From Clostridia bacterium (GTDB taxonomy: Bacteria > Bacillota > Clostridia > Oscillospirales > Acutalibacteraceae), in the NCBI GenBank assembly GCA_900767025.1, contig CAAFXS010000061.1, positions 1 to 15,965 of the forward strand: 15,965 nucleotides of DNA, in the 5' to 3' direction. The position numbers and the translations under genes were made by a program. The notes below the pieces were generated by a model. The model ran no database searches. It was not told the origin of the DNA and saw only the letters and a list, made by a program, of their open reading frames with translations. Shown piece after piece: positions 7,058 to 15,003 of the stretch. Every line of letters starts with the position of its first letter. Position 1 is the stretch's first letter.

Positions 7058-8437
7058 ATGAAATGTGCGATTATATTAGCCGGGGGCAAGGGTACAAGAA
7101 TGAAGGCGGATTGCCCCAAGGTAATGTGCAATGTCATTTTTAAGCCTATGATAAGCTATGTTGTTGACGCTGTTAGGGAGGCAGGCGCAGAGGACATTTG
7201 CGTTATCACCGGATACAGACACAACGAGGTTGAGGATTACCTTGACAGCAGTATCAAAACCGCTTTGCAGGAGCCTCAGCTTGGTACAGGCCATGCAGTT
7301 ATGCAGGCAGGTGAATTCATCAGCGCTCACACTGATGACGATATTTTAATTCTTAACGGCGACGGACCCCTTATGGACGCCGAAACCATTAACAAGGCAT
7401 ATGATTATCATAAGGAAAACAACAATTCAATTACCTTAATCAGTGCTCTTGTTGAGGACACCAACGGAATAGGTCATGTTAAAAGAGATGAAAACGGAAC
7501 TCTTTTGAGAATTGTTGAGCACAAGGACGCAACCGAGGAAGAGAAAAAGATTAACGAGTCAAACGCCGGCTGCTACTGGTTTAACGGCGGTGATTTGAAA
7601 TATGCTCTTTCAAAGGTTACCAACAACAATGCTCAGAATGAATACTATCTTACCGATACTCTTGAAATTCTCATTAACAGCGGCAAAAATGCAGGTGCAT
7701 ATGTTGTTGAAAACAGTGAGGTTGTTTTGGGTGCAAACGACAGAAAGCAGCTTAACGACCTTAACACAATTATGAGGAGAAATATAAACGATAAGCATTT
7801 GCTTAACGGGGTTGACATTCCCTGTACCGACGGTGTAATCATCGGCAAGGATGTTAAAATCGGCGGTTCAACTGTAATTCTGCCCAACACAATTATTATC
7901 GGCGACACCGTTATCGGCGACGGCTGTACCATCGGTCCAAACACATATATTGACAATTCCCAAATCGGTAACAATGTTATTCTTGACAACTGCAAAATCC
8001 TTGACAGCACCGTTGAAAGCGATGTGGACGCAGGACCCTTTGTTAAGGTCAGAGCCAACTCGGTTCTTAAAAAGGGTGTTCATATCGGTAACTTTGTTGA
8101 GGTTAAAAACTCAATTATGGGCGAAGGCTCAAAGAGTGCACACCTGACATATATCGGCGACACCGATGCCGGCAGTGATGTTAATTTCGGCTGCGGAACT
8201 GTTACCTGCAATTATGACGGCAAAAACAAGTACCGCTGTAAGATAGGCGACGGCGCATTTATCGGATGCAATACAAATCTTATCGCACCTGTTGAGGTGG
8301 GCGACAAGGCATATATCGCCGCAGGCTCCACAATCACCGACAGTATTCCCGAAAATGCATTATCCATTGCCCGCGCAAGACAGGTTATAAAGGAAAACTG
8401 GGTTGAAATCAAAAAGCCCTATAAGGAAAAGAAATAA
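7058..8437 (+). CDS. glmU: Bifunctional GlcNAc-1-P uridyltransferase / GlcN-1-P acetyltransferase
   Basis: A 459-residue, full-length GlmU, the cytoplasmic enzyme that acetylates glucosamine-1-phosphate and then makes UDP-GlcNAc for peptidoglycan. The N-terminal Rossmann-like domain has LAGGKGTRM (7-15), Lys21, QLGTGHA (74-80) and the metal-binding GDGPL (101-105). A hexapeptide left-handed beta-helix starts near 250 with many I-G-x-x-x-x-I rungs. The acetyltransferase site includes KVRANS (330-335), HIGNFVEVK (342-350), SAHLTYIGD (360-368, catalytic-type His362), GTVTCNYDG and IGCNTNLIAPV. Both domains look intact. CGGAGGT precedes the ATG. The VanW-domain lipoprotein follows 37 bases later on the same strand and is probably cotranscribed, which fits a shared envelope role. 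Confidence 0.96.
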   Translation: MKCAIILAGGKGTRMKADCPKVMCNVIFKPMISYVVDAVREAGAEDICVITGYRHNEVEDYLDSSIKTALQEPQLGTGHAVMQAGEFISAHTDDDILILNGDGPLMDAETINKAYDYHKENNNSITLISALVEDTNGIGHVKRDENGTLLRIVEHKDATEEEKKINESNAGCYWFNGGDLKYALSKVTNNNAQNEYYLTDTLEILINSGKNAGAYVVENSEVVLGANDRKQLNDLNTIMRRNINDKHLLNGVDIPCTDGVIIGKDVKIGGSTVILPNTIIIGDTVIGDGCTIGPNTYIDNSQIGNNVILDNCKILDSTVESDVDAGPFVKVRANSVLKKGVHIGNFVEVKNSIMGEGSKSAHLTYIGDTDAGSDVNFGCGTVTCNYDGKNKYRCKIGDGAFIGCNTNLIAPVEVGDKAYIAAGSTITDSIPENALSIARARQVIKENWVEIKKPYKEKK

Positions 8438-8474
8438 AATTTACCCAACAGATAAAAGCAGGAGAAATCAGAAG

Positions 8475-9299
8475 TTGAAAAAAGCAACGGCAATTCTATT
8501 AACGATGCTGACGGTATGCCTTGTTATGACAGGCTGTAACGGCAGTGCAAATGTTGATGAAACCACCGAAACCACGGAAACTACAACAACCACCACAACA
8601 AGAACCACCGAGGATTTAAGCACCACCTTTAAAGAGGCTCAAACGGCTGAAATTTACCCGGCGCTGAAGATTGATAACAACGGAATTTACGATTACAAGA
8701 TGGCGGAATATGTTACATATTACGATTCCTCAAATTCCACACGAACAACTAATATCAACAATGCCGTGGCAAAGCTAAACAATCTTGTAATTCCGGCGGA
8801 CAGTGTGTTTTCCTTTAATCAGGTTGTAGGTAAACGCACGGTGCTGGCAGGGTATCAGGAGGCAAAGGTGGTTCAGGGCGATGAATTTGTTGACGGACTT
8901 GGGGGAGGTATATGTCAGGTCAGCTCAACAATTTTCCAGGCGGTGCTCAGGTCAAATCTTCAAATTAAGGTAAGAGCCTGTCACTCCCTTGAAATCAGCT
9001 ATGTGCCCCTGGGCGGAGATGCCACGGTGCAGTGGAACTCACAGGATTTTCAGTTCAAAAACAACTGCGGCAGTGACATAAGGCTGAAGGTTACCGCCTC
9101 ATCGGGCAGGCTCACCTGTACCGTGTATTCAAAGGAGAAGGTTAACATCGGCAAGGTGAAAATCAATATTGACAAAAACGGTGACCAGTATGTGCTGACC
9201 CGCAGTGTTGACGGCTCCGTTAACTACACCACCTACAGCAAATACAAAAAGCCAAAGGTTACCACAAACACAACCACCGCCACAACTAAAAAGAATTAA
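8475..9299 (+). CDS. VanW-domain lipoprotein
   Basis: I place the start at the TTG at 8475, preceded by AGGAG about ten bases upstream, giving 274 residues. A TTG further upstream at 8403 would add 24 residues inside glmU and would bury the signal peptide. The N-terminus is a lipoprotein signal: KK, a hydrophobic stretch 5-18, then MTGC with Cys21 as the lipidation site. A Thr/Glu-rich linker (about 29-50) follows, then the VanW domain (about 82-220) with IPADSVFSFNQVVG, GGGICQVSSTIFQAVL and HSLEISYVPLGGDATV. A Thr-rich tail ends the protein. VanW-family proteins occur in vancomycin-resistance clusters but mostly as housekeeping envelope proteins of unknown activity; nothing here indicates resistance. 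No terminator is visible between it and the proS promoter. Confidence 0.88.
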   Translation: MKKATAILLTMLTVCLVMTGCNGSANVDETTETTETTTTTTTRTTEDLSTTFKEAQTAEIYPALKIDNNGIYDYKMAEYVTYYDSSNSTRTTNINNAVAKLNNLVIPADSVFSFNQVVGKRTVLAGYQEAKVVQGDEFVDGLGGGICQVSSTIFQAVLRSNLQIKVRACHSLEISYVPLGGDATVQWNSQDFQFKNNCGSDIRLKVTASSGRLTCTVYSKEKVNIGKVKINIDKNGDQYVLTRSVDGSVNYTTYSKYKKPKVTTNTTTATTKKN

Positions 9300-9319
9300 A
9301 ATAACGGTGCAGGAATATC

Positions 9320-9348
9320 TTGACAGGCACAAAATAATATGGTACGAT
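9320..9348 (+). promoter_or_regulatory. Promoter of the T-box / proS transcript
   Basis: A consensus TTGACA (9320-9325), a 17-base spacer and TACGAT (9343-9348). Transcription would start near 9355, just upstream of T-box stem I. Confidence 0.75.
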
Positions 9349-9354
9349 TTTTAA

Positions 9355-9687
9355 AACTGAACACAAAAAGCTATGATAAGAAATAGTAAGCATCTGGGAT
9401 TTTCAGAGAGAAGGCGGTTGGTGCGAGCCTTTATTGAACAGATGCCCAACCCGTCTTTGAGCTGTGAGCTGAAATTTTTAAGCAAGCGAAATCAAGCCGT
9501 TTTAGGCTTGTTTGGATTTATCTCGATTGCTTAAGTAAGCTTCACCGGGAGCTCCCGTTACAGAGATATGGCATCGGAAATGTTATCCTGTGCCGGAGAG
9601 TGCGGATTTTATCCGAATTTAGGTGGTACCACGGACTTGTTTAATAGTTCGCCCTAAGCTGATATAATGTCGGCTTAGGGCTTTTTT
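9355..9687 (+). ncRNA. T-box riboswitch controlling proS
   Basis: A full T-box leader. Stem I contains AGTA (9385-9388), the helix CATCTG/CAGATG (9391-9396 and 9439-9444), AGAGAG (9405-9410) and an apical AAGGC/GCCTT hairpin with GGTGCGA. The specifier-loop side reads CCC followed by A (9445-9448), matching a proline codon; a second CCC lies at 9450-9452. A central region has the AAGCAA/TTGCTT (9481-9534) and CGGGAGCTCCCG elements. The T-box bulge is AGGTGGTACCACGG (9621-9634), whose UGGU (9624-9627) can pair with an uncharged ACCA end. It finishes with a terminator at 9651-9687. Uncharged tRNA-Pro would stabilise the antiterminator and turn proS on. Confidence 0.95.
9651..9687 (+). terminator. 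T-box leader terminator
   Basis: The stem GCCCTAAGC (9651-9659) pairs with GCTTAGGGC (9673-9681), followed by six T (9682-9687). It is the OFF state of the T-box and lies 32 bases before the proS ATG. Confidence 0.92.
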
Positions 9688-9719
9688 GTGTTCAAAAATA
9701 AAAAACGGAGGTATCCTTT

Positions 9720-11437
9720 ATGAAATTAGAAAAGCTTGTGGGAGAGCGTTTTCGTGAAAGACCGTCAGACTGTATTGTTGACAGCCACGCCTTTATGGTG
9801 CGCGGCGGCTATTTGAAGTATGTGGCAAACGGCATTTTCTCTTCCAATATGCCCCTTAAAAGAGTAACACGGAAAATTGAGCAAATATTGCGTGAGGAAA
9901 TGGATGCAATTGACGGACAGGAGGTACAGTTCCCTGTTGTTATGCCTGCGGCCTTGTGGCAGGAGTCCGGCAGATACGAAAGCATCGGCAAAGAGATGGC
10001 ACGCTTTAATGACCGAAACGGCAGTCCTCTTGTTCTTGGAATGACACATGAGGAGGCGGCAGTTCAGCTTGTGCGTGACTATGCACAAAGCTATGCGAAA
10101 TATCCTTTTATGGTCTACCAGATTCAAACAAAATTCCGTGACGAAGCAAGACCGAGAGCAGGGCTTATCCGTGTTCGTGAATTTACAATGAAGGATGCCT
10201 ATTCCTTCCATACAAGCCAGGCAGATTTAGAGGATTATTACGCAGAGTGTCATAAGGCATATGAACGCATCTATGCCAGGGTAGGCTTGCCGCAGGTTAT
10301 TTCGGTTGCGTCCGATTCAGGCATGATGGGCGGTAATATTTCCCACGAGTTTATGCTGTTGACGCCTATAGGCGAGGATTCTATCGCAATTTGCAGGGAA
10401 TGTGACTATCGGGCAAATACGGAAGCAGCAGAATGCATTATTCATAATCAGAGAAATGTTGTTTCCGATGAATTAACATTAGTACACACGCCGAATATCC
10501 ATACCATTGAAGATGTTTGCACCTTCCTGCATTGCGAAGAAAAGACCTCCTGCAAGGCAGTGGTTTATCAGCGAAATTCCGATGACCGTTATATAATATT
10601 GTTTATCCGCGGTGACCTTGAGGTCAATGAAACAAAGCTCACAAATTATTTAGGCTGTGAAATTCATCCTGCAGTTATCACCGAAGAATGCGGGCTTAAT
10701 GCAGGATATATAGGACCTGTTAATTTAAATGGGATTTCACTGTATTGTTTGACCGTTCACTTGAAGGACTTAACAATCTTTCCTGCGGCGCAAATGTAAG
10801 TGAATATCATTACACGGGACTTGATATGGAGCGTGATATCAAAAATGCAGAGTATAACGATTTTGCCAAAATACAGGAAAACGGAATTTGCCCCCATTGC
10901 GGAAAGCCTGCCATCACGGTTTCACGGGGTATTGAGGTAGGTAATATTTTTCAGCTGGGAACCAAGTATACCAAGTCTATGAATATGACCTACATTGATA
11001 ATAACGGAGAGACACAATATCCTATTATGGGATGCTATGGTATCGGTGTCGGAAGACTTGCGGCTGCTATCTGTGAAGCCAACCACGATGAATACGGTCC
11101 CATATGGCCGTTGGCAGTAGCTCCCTGGCAGGTGCATCTTTGTGCTGTTCGGGCAGACAATGCCCAGGTTAAGGCTTATGCCGATAAGCTTTACGGGGAA
11201 CTACAAAGCAAGGGCGTGGAGGTAATTTATGATGACCGAAAAACCAGCGCCGGAGTTATGTTTTCGGATGCGGATTTGCTGGGTGTTCCGTTCAGAGTTA
11301 TTGTCAGCCCTCGAAACATGAAACAGAATATTGTTGAAATCGTCTCAAGAGATAAGAGCTTTTCTGCTGATGCTCCTATGGACTCGGCAACAGATGAAAT
11401 ACTAAAAATCTTATATGACGCAAAAATCCCCCGGTAA
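9720..11437 (+). CDS. proS: Prolyl-tRNA synthetase, interrupted by a one-base frameshift
   Basis: This class II synthetase charges tRNA-Pro. The first frame (9720 to about 10730) has motif 1 around EVQFPVVMPAALW, motif 2 TKFRDEARPRAGLIRVREF and the inserted editing domain up to AGYIGPVNLNG. The second frame (about 10730 to 11437) continues with FDRSLEGLNNLSCGAN, motif 3 GIGVGRLAAAI and the anticodon-binding domain. Joined, they give about 571 residues, the usual bacterial length, with nothing missing. The frames meet at AATGGGATTTC (10728-10738). A single extra G (GGGG) would restore NLNGDFTVLFDRSLEG, so a one-base loss in a G run explains it. A TTTAAAT heptamer lies directly before. GGAGGT precedes the ATG and the T-box leader controls it. 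As ProS is normally essential, a sequencing error, a very recent mutation, a second copy elsewhere or ribosomal frameshifting are the options. Confidence 0.9.
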
Positions 11438-11453
11438 AACACCGAGGGATTTT
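11423..11453. terminator. Bidirectional terminator between proS and serA
   Basis: A 13-position stem with one mismatch (11423-11435 with 11441-11453) and an AAAAC loop. It overlaps the proS stop codon (11435-11437) and lies five bases beyond the serA stop on the other strand. On the minus strand it is followed by ATTTTTG, so it should work better for serA; for proS the trailing T-run is short. Confidence 0.75.
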
Positions 11454-11458
11454 CAATC

Positions 11459-12619
11459 TTATTTAATTACTCTTACTCTGATAACACCGTCGATTGCGGT
11501 TATATCTTCAATCGCCTGCTTTGAAACCTCTGTATCGGTATCAATAATTGAATATGCCCACTTGCCTCTGTTCTTATCCTCAAAGGAAGCAATGTTGATG
11601 CCGTCTCCGCTGATTGTGTCGGTAATTTTGGCAATCATCTTTGGCTGGTTAAGGTGAATAACAGTAATTCTTGCAACACCTGTTCTTGCCATTGAAACTG
11701 CCGGCAGATTTACGGAGTTTTTAATATTTCCGTTTTCAAGGAAATCAATAAGCTGTGAAGCGCCCATTGATGCACAGTTCTCCTCACTTTCGGGAGTAGA
11801 TGCACCAAGATGAGGGATTGCGATAACGCCGTCAACACCGATAACCTCTGCCGACGGGAAATCGGTAACATAAGCTGCCATTTTTCCGTTTTCAAGAGCG
11901 TCAACAATATCAGCCGAAACAGCAAGGTCACCTCTTGCGAAATTGAGAATTCTAACGGTATCCTTCATCTTTGCAATTGTGTCTGCACAAACAAGGCCCT
12001 TTGTTTCCGGAGTGAGAGGAACATGGAGAGTGATATAATCTGCAACAGGGAAGATTTCGTCAAGATTGTTGTTAACGGTGATACCCGGCTTAAGCTCGGC
12101 ATCCTCCGGTAAGAACGGGTCATAGCCGATAACCTTCATTCCAAGGTCGACTGCCGCCTCGGCAACAAGTCTGCCGATGGCACCGAGACCGATTACTCCA
12201 AGGGTTTTGCCCTTAATTTCGGGACCGGCAAAGGCACTTTTGCCCTTTTCAACGGTTTTGCCTACATTGTCGCCCTCGTCCTTAATGGTTTTGCACCAGT
12301 CAATAGCTCTTGTGATTTTTCTGCTTGAAAGCAAAAGACCGCAGATAACAAGCTCCTTAACAGCGTTTGCGTTTGCACCGGGGGTGTTGAAAACAACAAT
12401 ACCCTTTTCAACACATTCCTCAACAGGAATGTTGTTTACGCCTGCGCCTGCTCTTGCAATAGCAAGCAGTGACTTTGGCATTTCCATATCGTGCATTGAC
12501 GCACTTCTAACCATAATACCGTCGGGATTTTCAATATCATCACCGCAGGTATATTTTGTTTTGTCAAACTTATCAAGACCTACGCTTGAAATTTTGTTCA
12601 AGGTTTTAATGTTAAACAT
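11459..12619 (-). CDS. serA: D-3-phosphoglycerate dehydrogenase with ACT domain
   Basis: A 386-residue NAD-dependent dehydrogenase that oxidises 3-phosphoglycerate to 3-phosphohydroxypyruvate, the first step of serine synthesis. The substrate-binding halves (1-100 and about 275-310) enclose a Rossmann domain with GVIGLGAIGR (141-150). Arg229 (NFARGDL) and His270 (IPHLGAST) are the expected substrate and catalytic residues, with an acidic residue near 258. A C-terminal ACT domain (about 315-386, ARITVIHLNQP onward) suggests feedback control by serine. It is a short form without the extra ASB domain of the longest SerA type. The ATG overlaps the serC stop by one base (TAATG), and GAGGAGG inside the serC 3' end serves as ribosome binding site. 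Confidence 0.95.
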   Translation of the reverse strand: MFNIKTLNKISSVGLDKFDKTKYTCGDDIENPDGIMVRSASMHDMEMPKSLLAIARAGAGVNNIPVEECVEKGIVVFNTPGANANAVKELVICGLLLSSRKITRAIDWCKTIKDEGDNVGKTVEKGKSAFAGPEIKGKTLGVIGLGAIGRLVAEAAVDLGMKVIGYDPFLPEDAELKPGITVNNNLDEIFPVADYITLHVPLTPETKGLVCADTIAKMKDTVRILNFARGDLAVSADIVDALENGKMAAYVTDFPSAEVIGVDGVIAIPHLGASTPESEENCASMGASQLIDFLENGNIKNSVNLPAVSMARTGVARITVIHLNQPKMIAKITDTISGDGINIASFEDKNRGKWAYSIIDTDTEVSKQAIEDITAIDGVIRVRVIK

Positions 12620-13704
12620 TATGCGTTTTCCTCCTCAAACTTTTTCATAAATTCAACAAGCTTTTCAACACCCTCGATAGGCATTGCGTTGTAGATAGAT
12701 GCTCTCATACCGCCAACGGTTCTGTGGCCCTTAAGATTGACAAAGCCTGCCTCGGTAGCCTCTGCAATAAATTTCTTTTCCATTTCATCGTCGCCGATAA
12801 CAAAGGGAACATTCATAAGCGAACGGTCCTCGGGAACAACGGTGCCCTTAAAGAGCTTTGAGCTGTCAAGGAAATCATAAAGGATAGCCGCCTTTTTCTC
12901 GTTTCTCTCCTTCATTTTTCCAAGGCCGCCGATATCGTTCTTAATCCACTCGAGCACAAGCTTGCAGATATAAATTGTCCAGCAGGGCGGAGTGTTGTAG
13001 AGTGAGTCTGCGTCTGCCTGAACCTTGTAGTTCATCATAACAGGTGTAATGTCACGGGCGTTGCCAAGCAAATCCTCACGGATAATTGCAACAACAAGAC
13101 CTGCCGGTGCAACGTTCTTCTGTGCACCGAAATAAACCATACCGAACTTGCTGATGTCAAGTGGCTCTGAAAGAGCACAGGATGACACATCGGCAATAAG
13201 AACCTTGTCGCCAACAGGAGGAAGCTCCTTGTAAACAGTACCGTAAATTGTATTGTTCATACAAATATATACATAGTCTGCATCCTCACGAAAATCCTCT
13301 GCCTTAGTTTTGGGGATATAAGTGAAGGTTTTGTCGGCAGAAGAAGCGGCGGCAACAACATCGCCGTACTTCTGTGCCTCCTGAAAAGCCTTTTTAGCCC
13401 ACTGACCTGTGATGATATAATCAGCCTTGCCGCTGCCGTTCATAAAGTTAAGAGGAATTGCGGAAAACTGTGCGCTAGCACCACCCTGGAGGAAAAGCAC
13501 CTTGTAGTTATCGGGAATGTTGTAAAGCTCACGCATAAGAGCCTCTGCATCCTTAATAATCTTGTCGAAAACCTTTGAACGGTGGCTCATCTCCATAACG
13601 GACTGACCGCTGCCCTGATAATCCATCATTTCTGCCGCTGCCTGCTCCAGAACCTTCTCCGGAAGGGTTGACGGACCTGCACTGAAATTATAAACTCTTG
13701 CCAT
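12619..13704 (-). CDS. serC: Phosphoserine aminotransferase
   Basis: A 361-residue PLP enzyme converting 3-phosphohydroxypyruvate and glutamate to phosphoserine and 2-oxoglutarate. It starts with the family signature MARVYNFSAGPSTLPEKVL; His41-Arg42 (SHRSK) bind the phosphate group, and Lys196 (FGAQKNVAPAG) holds PLP. The start at 13702-13704 has AGGAGAA a few bases upstream. An in-frame ATG at 13735-13737 would add MIIINMYRRII, which covers that ribosome binding site and does not belong to the family. The gene leads the serC-serA operon. No serB is nearby, so phosphoserine phosphatase must be elsewhere. Confidence 0.96.
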   Translation of the reverse strand: MARVYNFSAGPSTLPEKVLEQAAAEMMDYQGSGQSVMEMSHRSKVFDKIIKDAEALMRELYNIPDNYKVLFLQGGASAQFSAIPLNFMNGSGKADYIITGQWAKKAFQEAQKYGDVVAAASSADKTFTYIPKTKAEDFREDADYVYICMNNTIYGTVYKELPPVGDKVLIADVSSCALSEPLDISKFGMVYFGAQKNVAPAGLVVAIIREDLLGNARDITPVMMNYKVQADADSLYNTPPCWTIYICKLVLEWIKNDIGGLGKMKERNEKKAAILYDFLDSSKLFKGTVVPEDRSLMNVPFVIGDDEMEKKFIAEATEAGFVNLKGHRTVGGMRASIYNAMPIEGVEKLVEFMKKFEEENA

Positions 13705-13761
13705 AATTATTCTCCTATACATATTAATAATAATCACTTTTCAAAAAAGTTGTGCTATTCC

Positions 13762-13789
13762 ATTATAGTATTGTAAAACTTTTTGTCAA
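13762..13789 (-). promoter_or_regulatory. serC-serA promoter, consensus boxes
   Basis: On the minus strand a perfect TTGACA (13784-13789) and a perfect TATAAT (13762-13767) are separated by 16 bases. The start near 13755 gives a leader of about 50 bases without an obvious attenuator, suggesting strong, largely constitutive expression unless a repressor acts in the A/T-rich region upstream. Confidence 0.8.
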
Positions 13790-13977
13790 TATCTTATTTA
13801 AAACTTTGTTAAAATTAACAACAGATTGACAATTAATTAACAATATTGTTCATCTTTTTGCTGATATAGTTACTTTCATCATTCAAATCACATTAAATTG
13901 CGATTGATAAAACAAAATAGTTTTATCCGATTTGTATTATAATAATTTACAGTTTGAAATTTTTGTTAACAAAGGTA
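13790..13977. other. A/T-rich region between serC and the SDR gene
   Basis: No open reading frame or RNA gene is evident. It contains a 12-bp palindrome AACAATATTGTT (13839-13850) and an 8-bp hairpin GATAAAAC/GTTTTATC (13906-13913 and 13920-13927), either of which could be an operator for the divergent genes. Several TATAAT-like strings occur, but in DNA this rich in A/T they mean little without matching -35 boxes. Confidence 0.4.
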
Positions 13978-14005
13978 TTGATTTTTTTCCTATTTCTGTT
14001 AGAAT
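13978..14005 (+). promoter_or_regulatory. Candidate SDR promoter
   Basis: TTGATT (13978-13983), a 16-base spacer and TAGAAT (14000-14005). The leader would be about 40 bases, ending in AAGGGG before the ATG. The boxes are moderate matches in A/T-rich DNA. Confidence 0.45.
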
Positions 14006-14052
14006 AATTATAAACAAATTATAAAATTTTAAATTGGAAGGGGAATTTTATT

Positions 14053-14910
14053 ATGAGATACGCATTGGTAACAGGCGCAACAGGAGGCCTGGGCGGTGAG
14101 GTTGCAACTGCTCTTGCCAACGAGGGATGGTATGTTTTCGCCGCAGGCAGAAATGAAAAGGCACTTGCAACAATCGAGGAAACCACAAAGGCTCATCCGC
14201 TTAAAATGGACATTATCGACCAGGAGAGCATTGACGCCGCTCTTGAAGAGGTTAAAAAGACTACCGACCATCTTGACGCACTTATTAACTTTTCAGGTGT
14301 GCAGAGAATGGCATCTCTTATTGAGGGCGACATTGAAACCGTTGAAAAGGTGCTTGATGTTAACCTTATCGGTATGATGAGAGTAAACAAAACATTCTTC
14401 CCGCTTGTTGATGCTGTTAAGGGCAGAATTATCAATTGCTCATCCGAGTGCGGTTGGATGACTCCTCAGCCCTTTAACGGTCCTTACACTCTTTCAAAAT
14501 ATGCTGTTGAGGCATACAACGACTCTCTTCGCCGTGAGCTGATGTTCCTTGATATTCCGGTTATCAAAATTCAGCCCGGTTCATTCAAGACTGCTATGCA
14601 CGGCAGCACACTTAAGTCCTTTGATGACCTTATTAATTCAACAAAGAACTATCATGATGTTCTCCAGACAATGAAGGTTATGATGCAGTTAGAGCTTAAA
14701 ATGGCTAATGACCCCAAGTACCTTGTTAACGCAGTGCTTGACGCTGTTAACTCCCGTCATCCGAGAACAAGATACAGAGTTAAGAACTCAAAAATCCTCG
14801 GCGTAGTTGAAATTCTCATTCCGCCGGTACTTGACGGCGTTTACAAGAGCGTTCTCAAGTCAAAGAAGGTCAGCAGCTTAATGACAAAGCTTTCCGAAAA
14901 GATTTCATAA
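14053..14910 (+). CDS. Short-chain dehydrogenase/reductase (classical SDR)
   Basis: A 285-residue classical SDR. The nucleotide-binding TGATGGLG (7-14) follows beta-1, with the AGRN stretch (31-34) favouring NADP. The NNAG-like motif reads NFSG (79-82), LDVN covers 101-104, and the active site has Ser130/Ser131 (INCSSECG), Tyr145 and Lys149 (YTLSK). The long C-terminal tail (about 190-285) resembles the retinol-dehydrogenase-like or sterol-dehydrogenase-like SDRs, but the substrate cannot be read from sequence. GGAAGGGG precedes the ATG. It is a single-gene transcript with its own terminator and sits directly next to the tRNA-Arg attachment site, so it is the last host gene on the left of the integrated element. 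Confidence 0.92.
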   Translation: MRYALVTGATGGLGGEVATALANEGWYVFAAGRNEKALATIEETTKAHPLKMDIIDQESIDAALEEVKKTTDHLDALINFSGVQRMASLIEGDIETVEKVLDVNLIGMMRVNKTFFPLVDAVKGRIINCSSECGWMTPQPFNGPYTLSKYAVEAYNDSLRRELMFLDIPVIKIQPGSFKTAMHGSTLKSFDDLINSTKNYHDVLQTMKVMMQLELKMANDPKYLVNAVLDAVNSRHPRTRYRVKNSKILGVVEILIPPVLDGVYKSVLKSKKVSSLMTKLSEKIS

Positions 14911-14920
14911 GTACATATAA

Positions 14921-14958
14921 AAGAAAAATCCGTTCTCTATTGAGGACGGATTTTTCTT
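14921..14958 (+). terminator. SDR terminator
   Basis: A 13-bp perfect stem (AAGAAAAATCCGT at 14921-14933 with 14946-14958), extended inwards by a wobble and a CTC/GAG stem around a TATT loop. The A-rich left arm and T-rich right arm make it effective on both strands, so it would also stop transcription coming from the tRNA side. Confidence 0.9.
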
Positions 14959-15003
14959 TGGCGTTCCCGAGAGGATTCGAACCTCCGACCTACCGCTTAG
15001 GAG
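14959..15003 (-). other. 3' half of tRNA-Arg(CCU): attachment site of an integrated element
   Basis: On the minus strand this reads CTCCTAA (anticodon loop, anticodon CCT at 14999-15001), GCGGT, AGGTC, the T arm GGAGG-TTCGAAT-CCTCT, acceptor strand CGGGAAC, discriminator G and an encoded CCA (14959-14961). The 5' half is absent: bases to the right of 15003 do not pair as an anticodon stem, D arm or acceptor strand. An exact break at the anticodon loop is typical of tyrosine-integrase attachment cores in tRNA genes. The rebuilt intact tRNA should lie at the far right end of the element, beyond this window. Confidence 0.85.

Noticed and set aside
7645..8058. A 137-codon minus-strand frame inside glmU
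   Set aside because: It mirrors the hexapeptide-repeat codons of glmU on the other strand and has no ribosome binding site or family signature.
8403..8474. Longer VanW protein from the upstream TTG at 8403
   Set aside because: It would overlap glmU and put 24 basic residues before the lipoprotein signal; the TTG at 8475 has a ribosome binding site and begins the signal peptide directly.
10745..11437. An independent second gene starting in the middle of proS
   Set aside because: It begins inside the ProS fold, has no ribosome binding site and continues exactly where the first frame leaves off, so it is the same gene after a frameshift.
13705..13737. Longer SerC starting at 13737
   Set aside because: The added residues cover the AGGAGAA ribosome binding site and are absent from the family, which starts at MARVYNF-like sequence.
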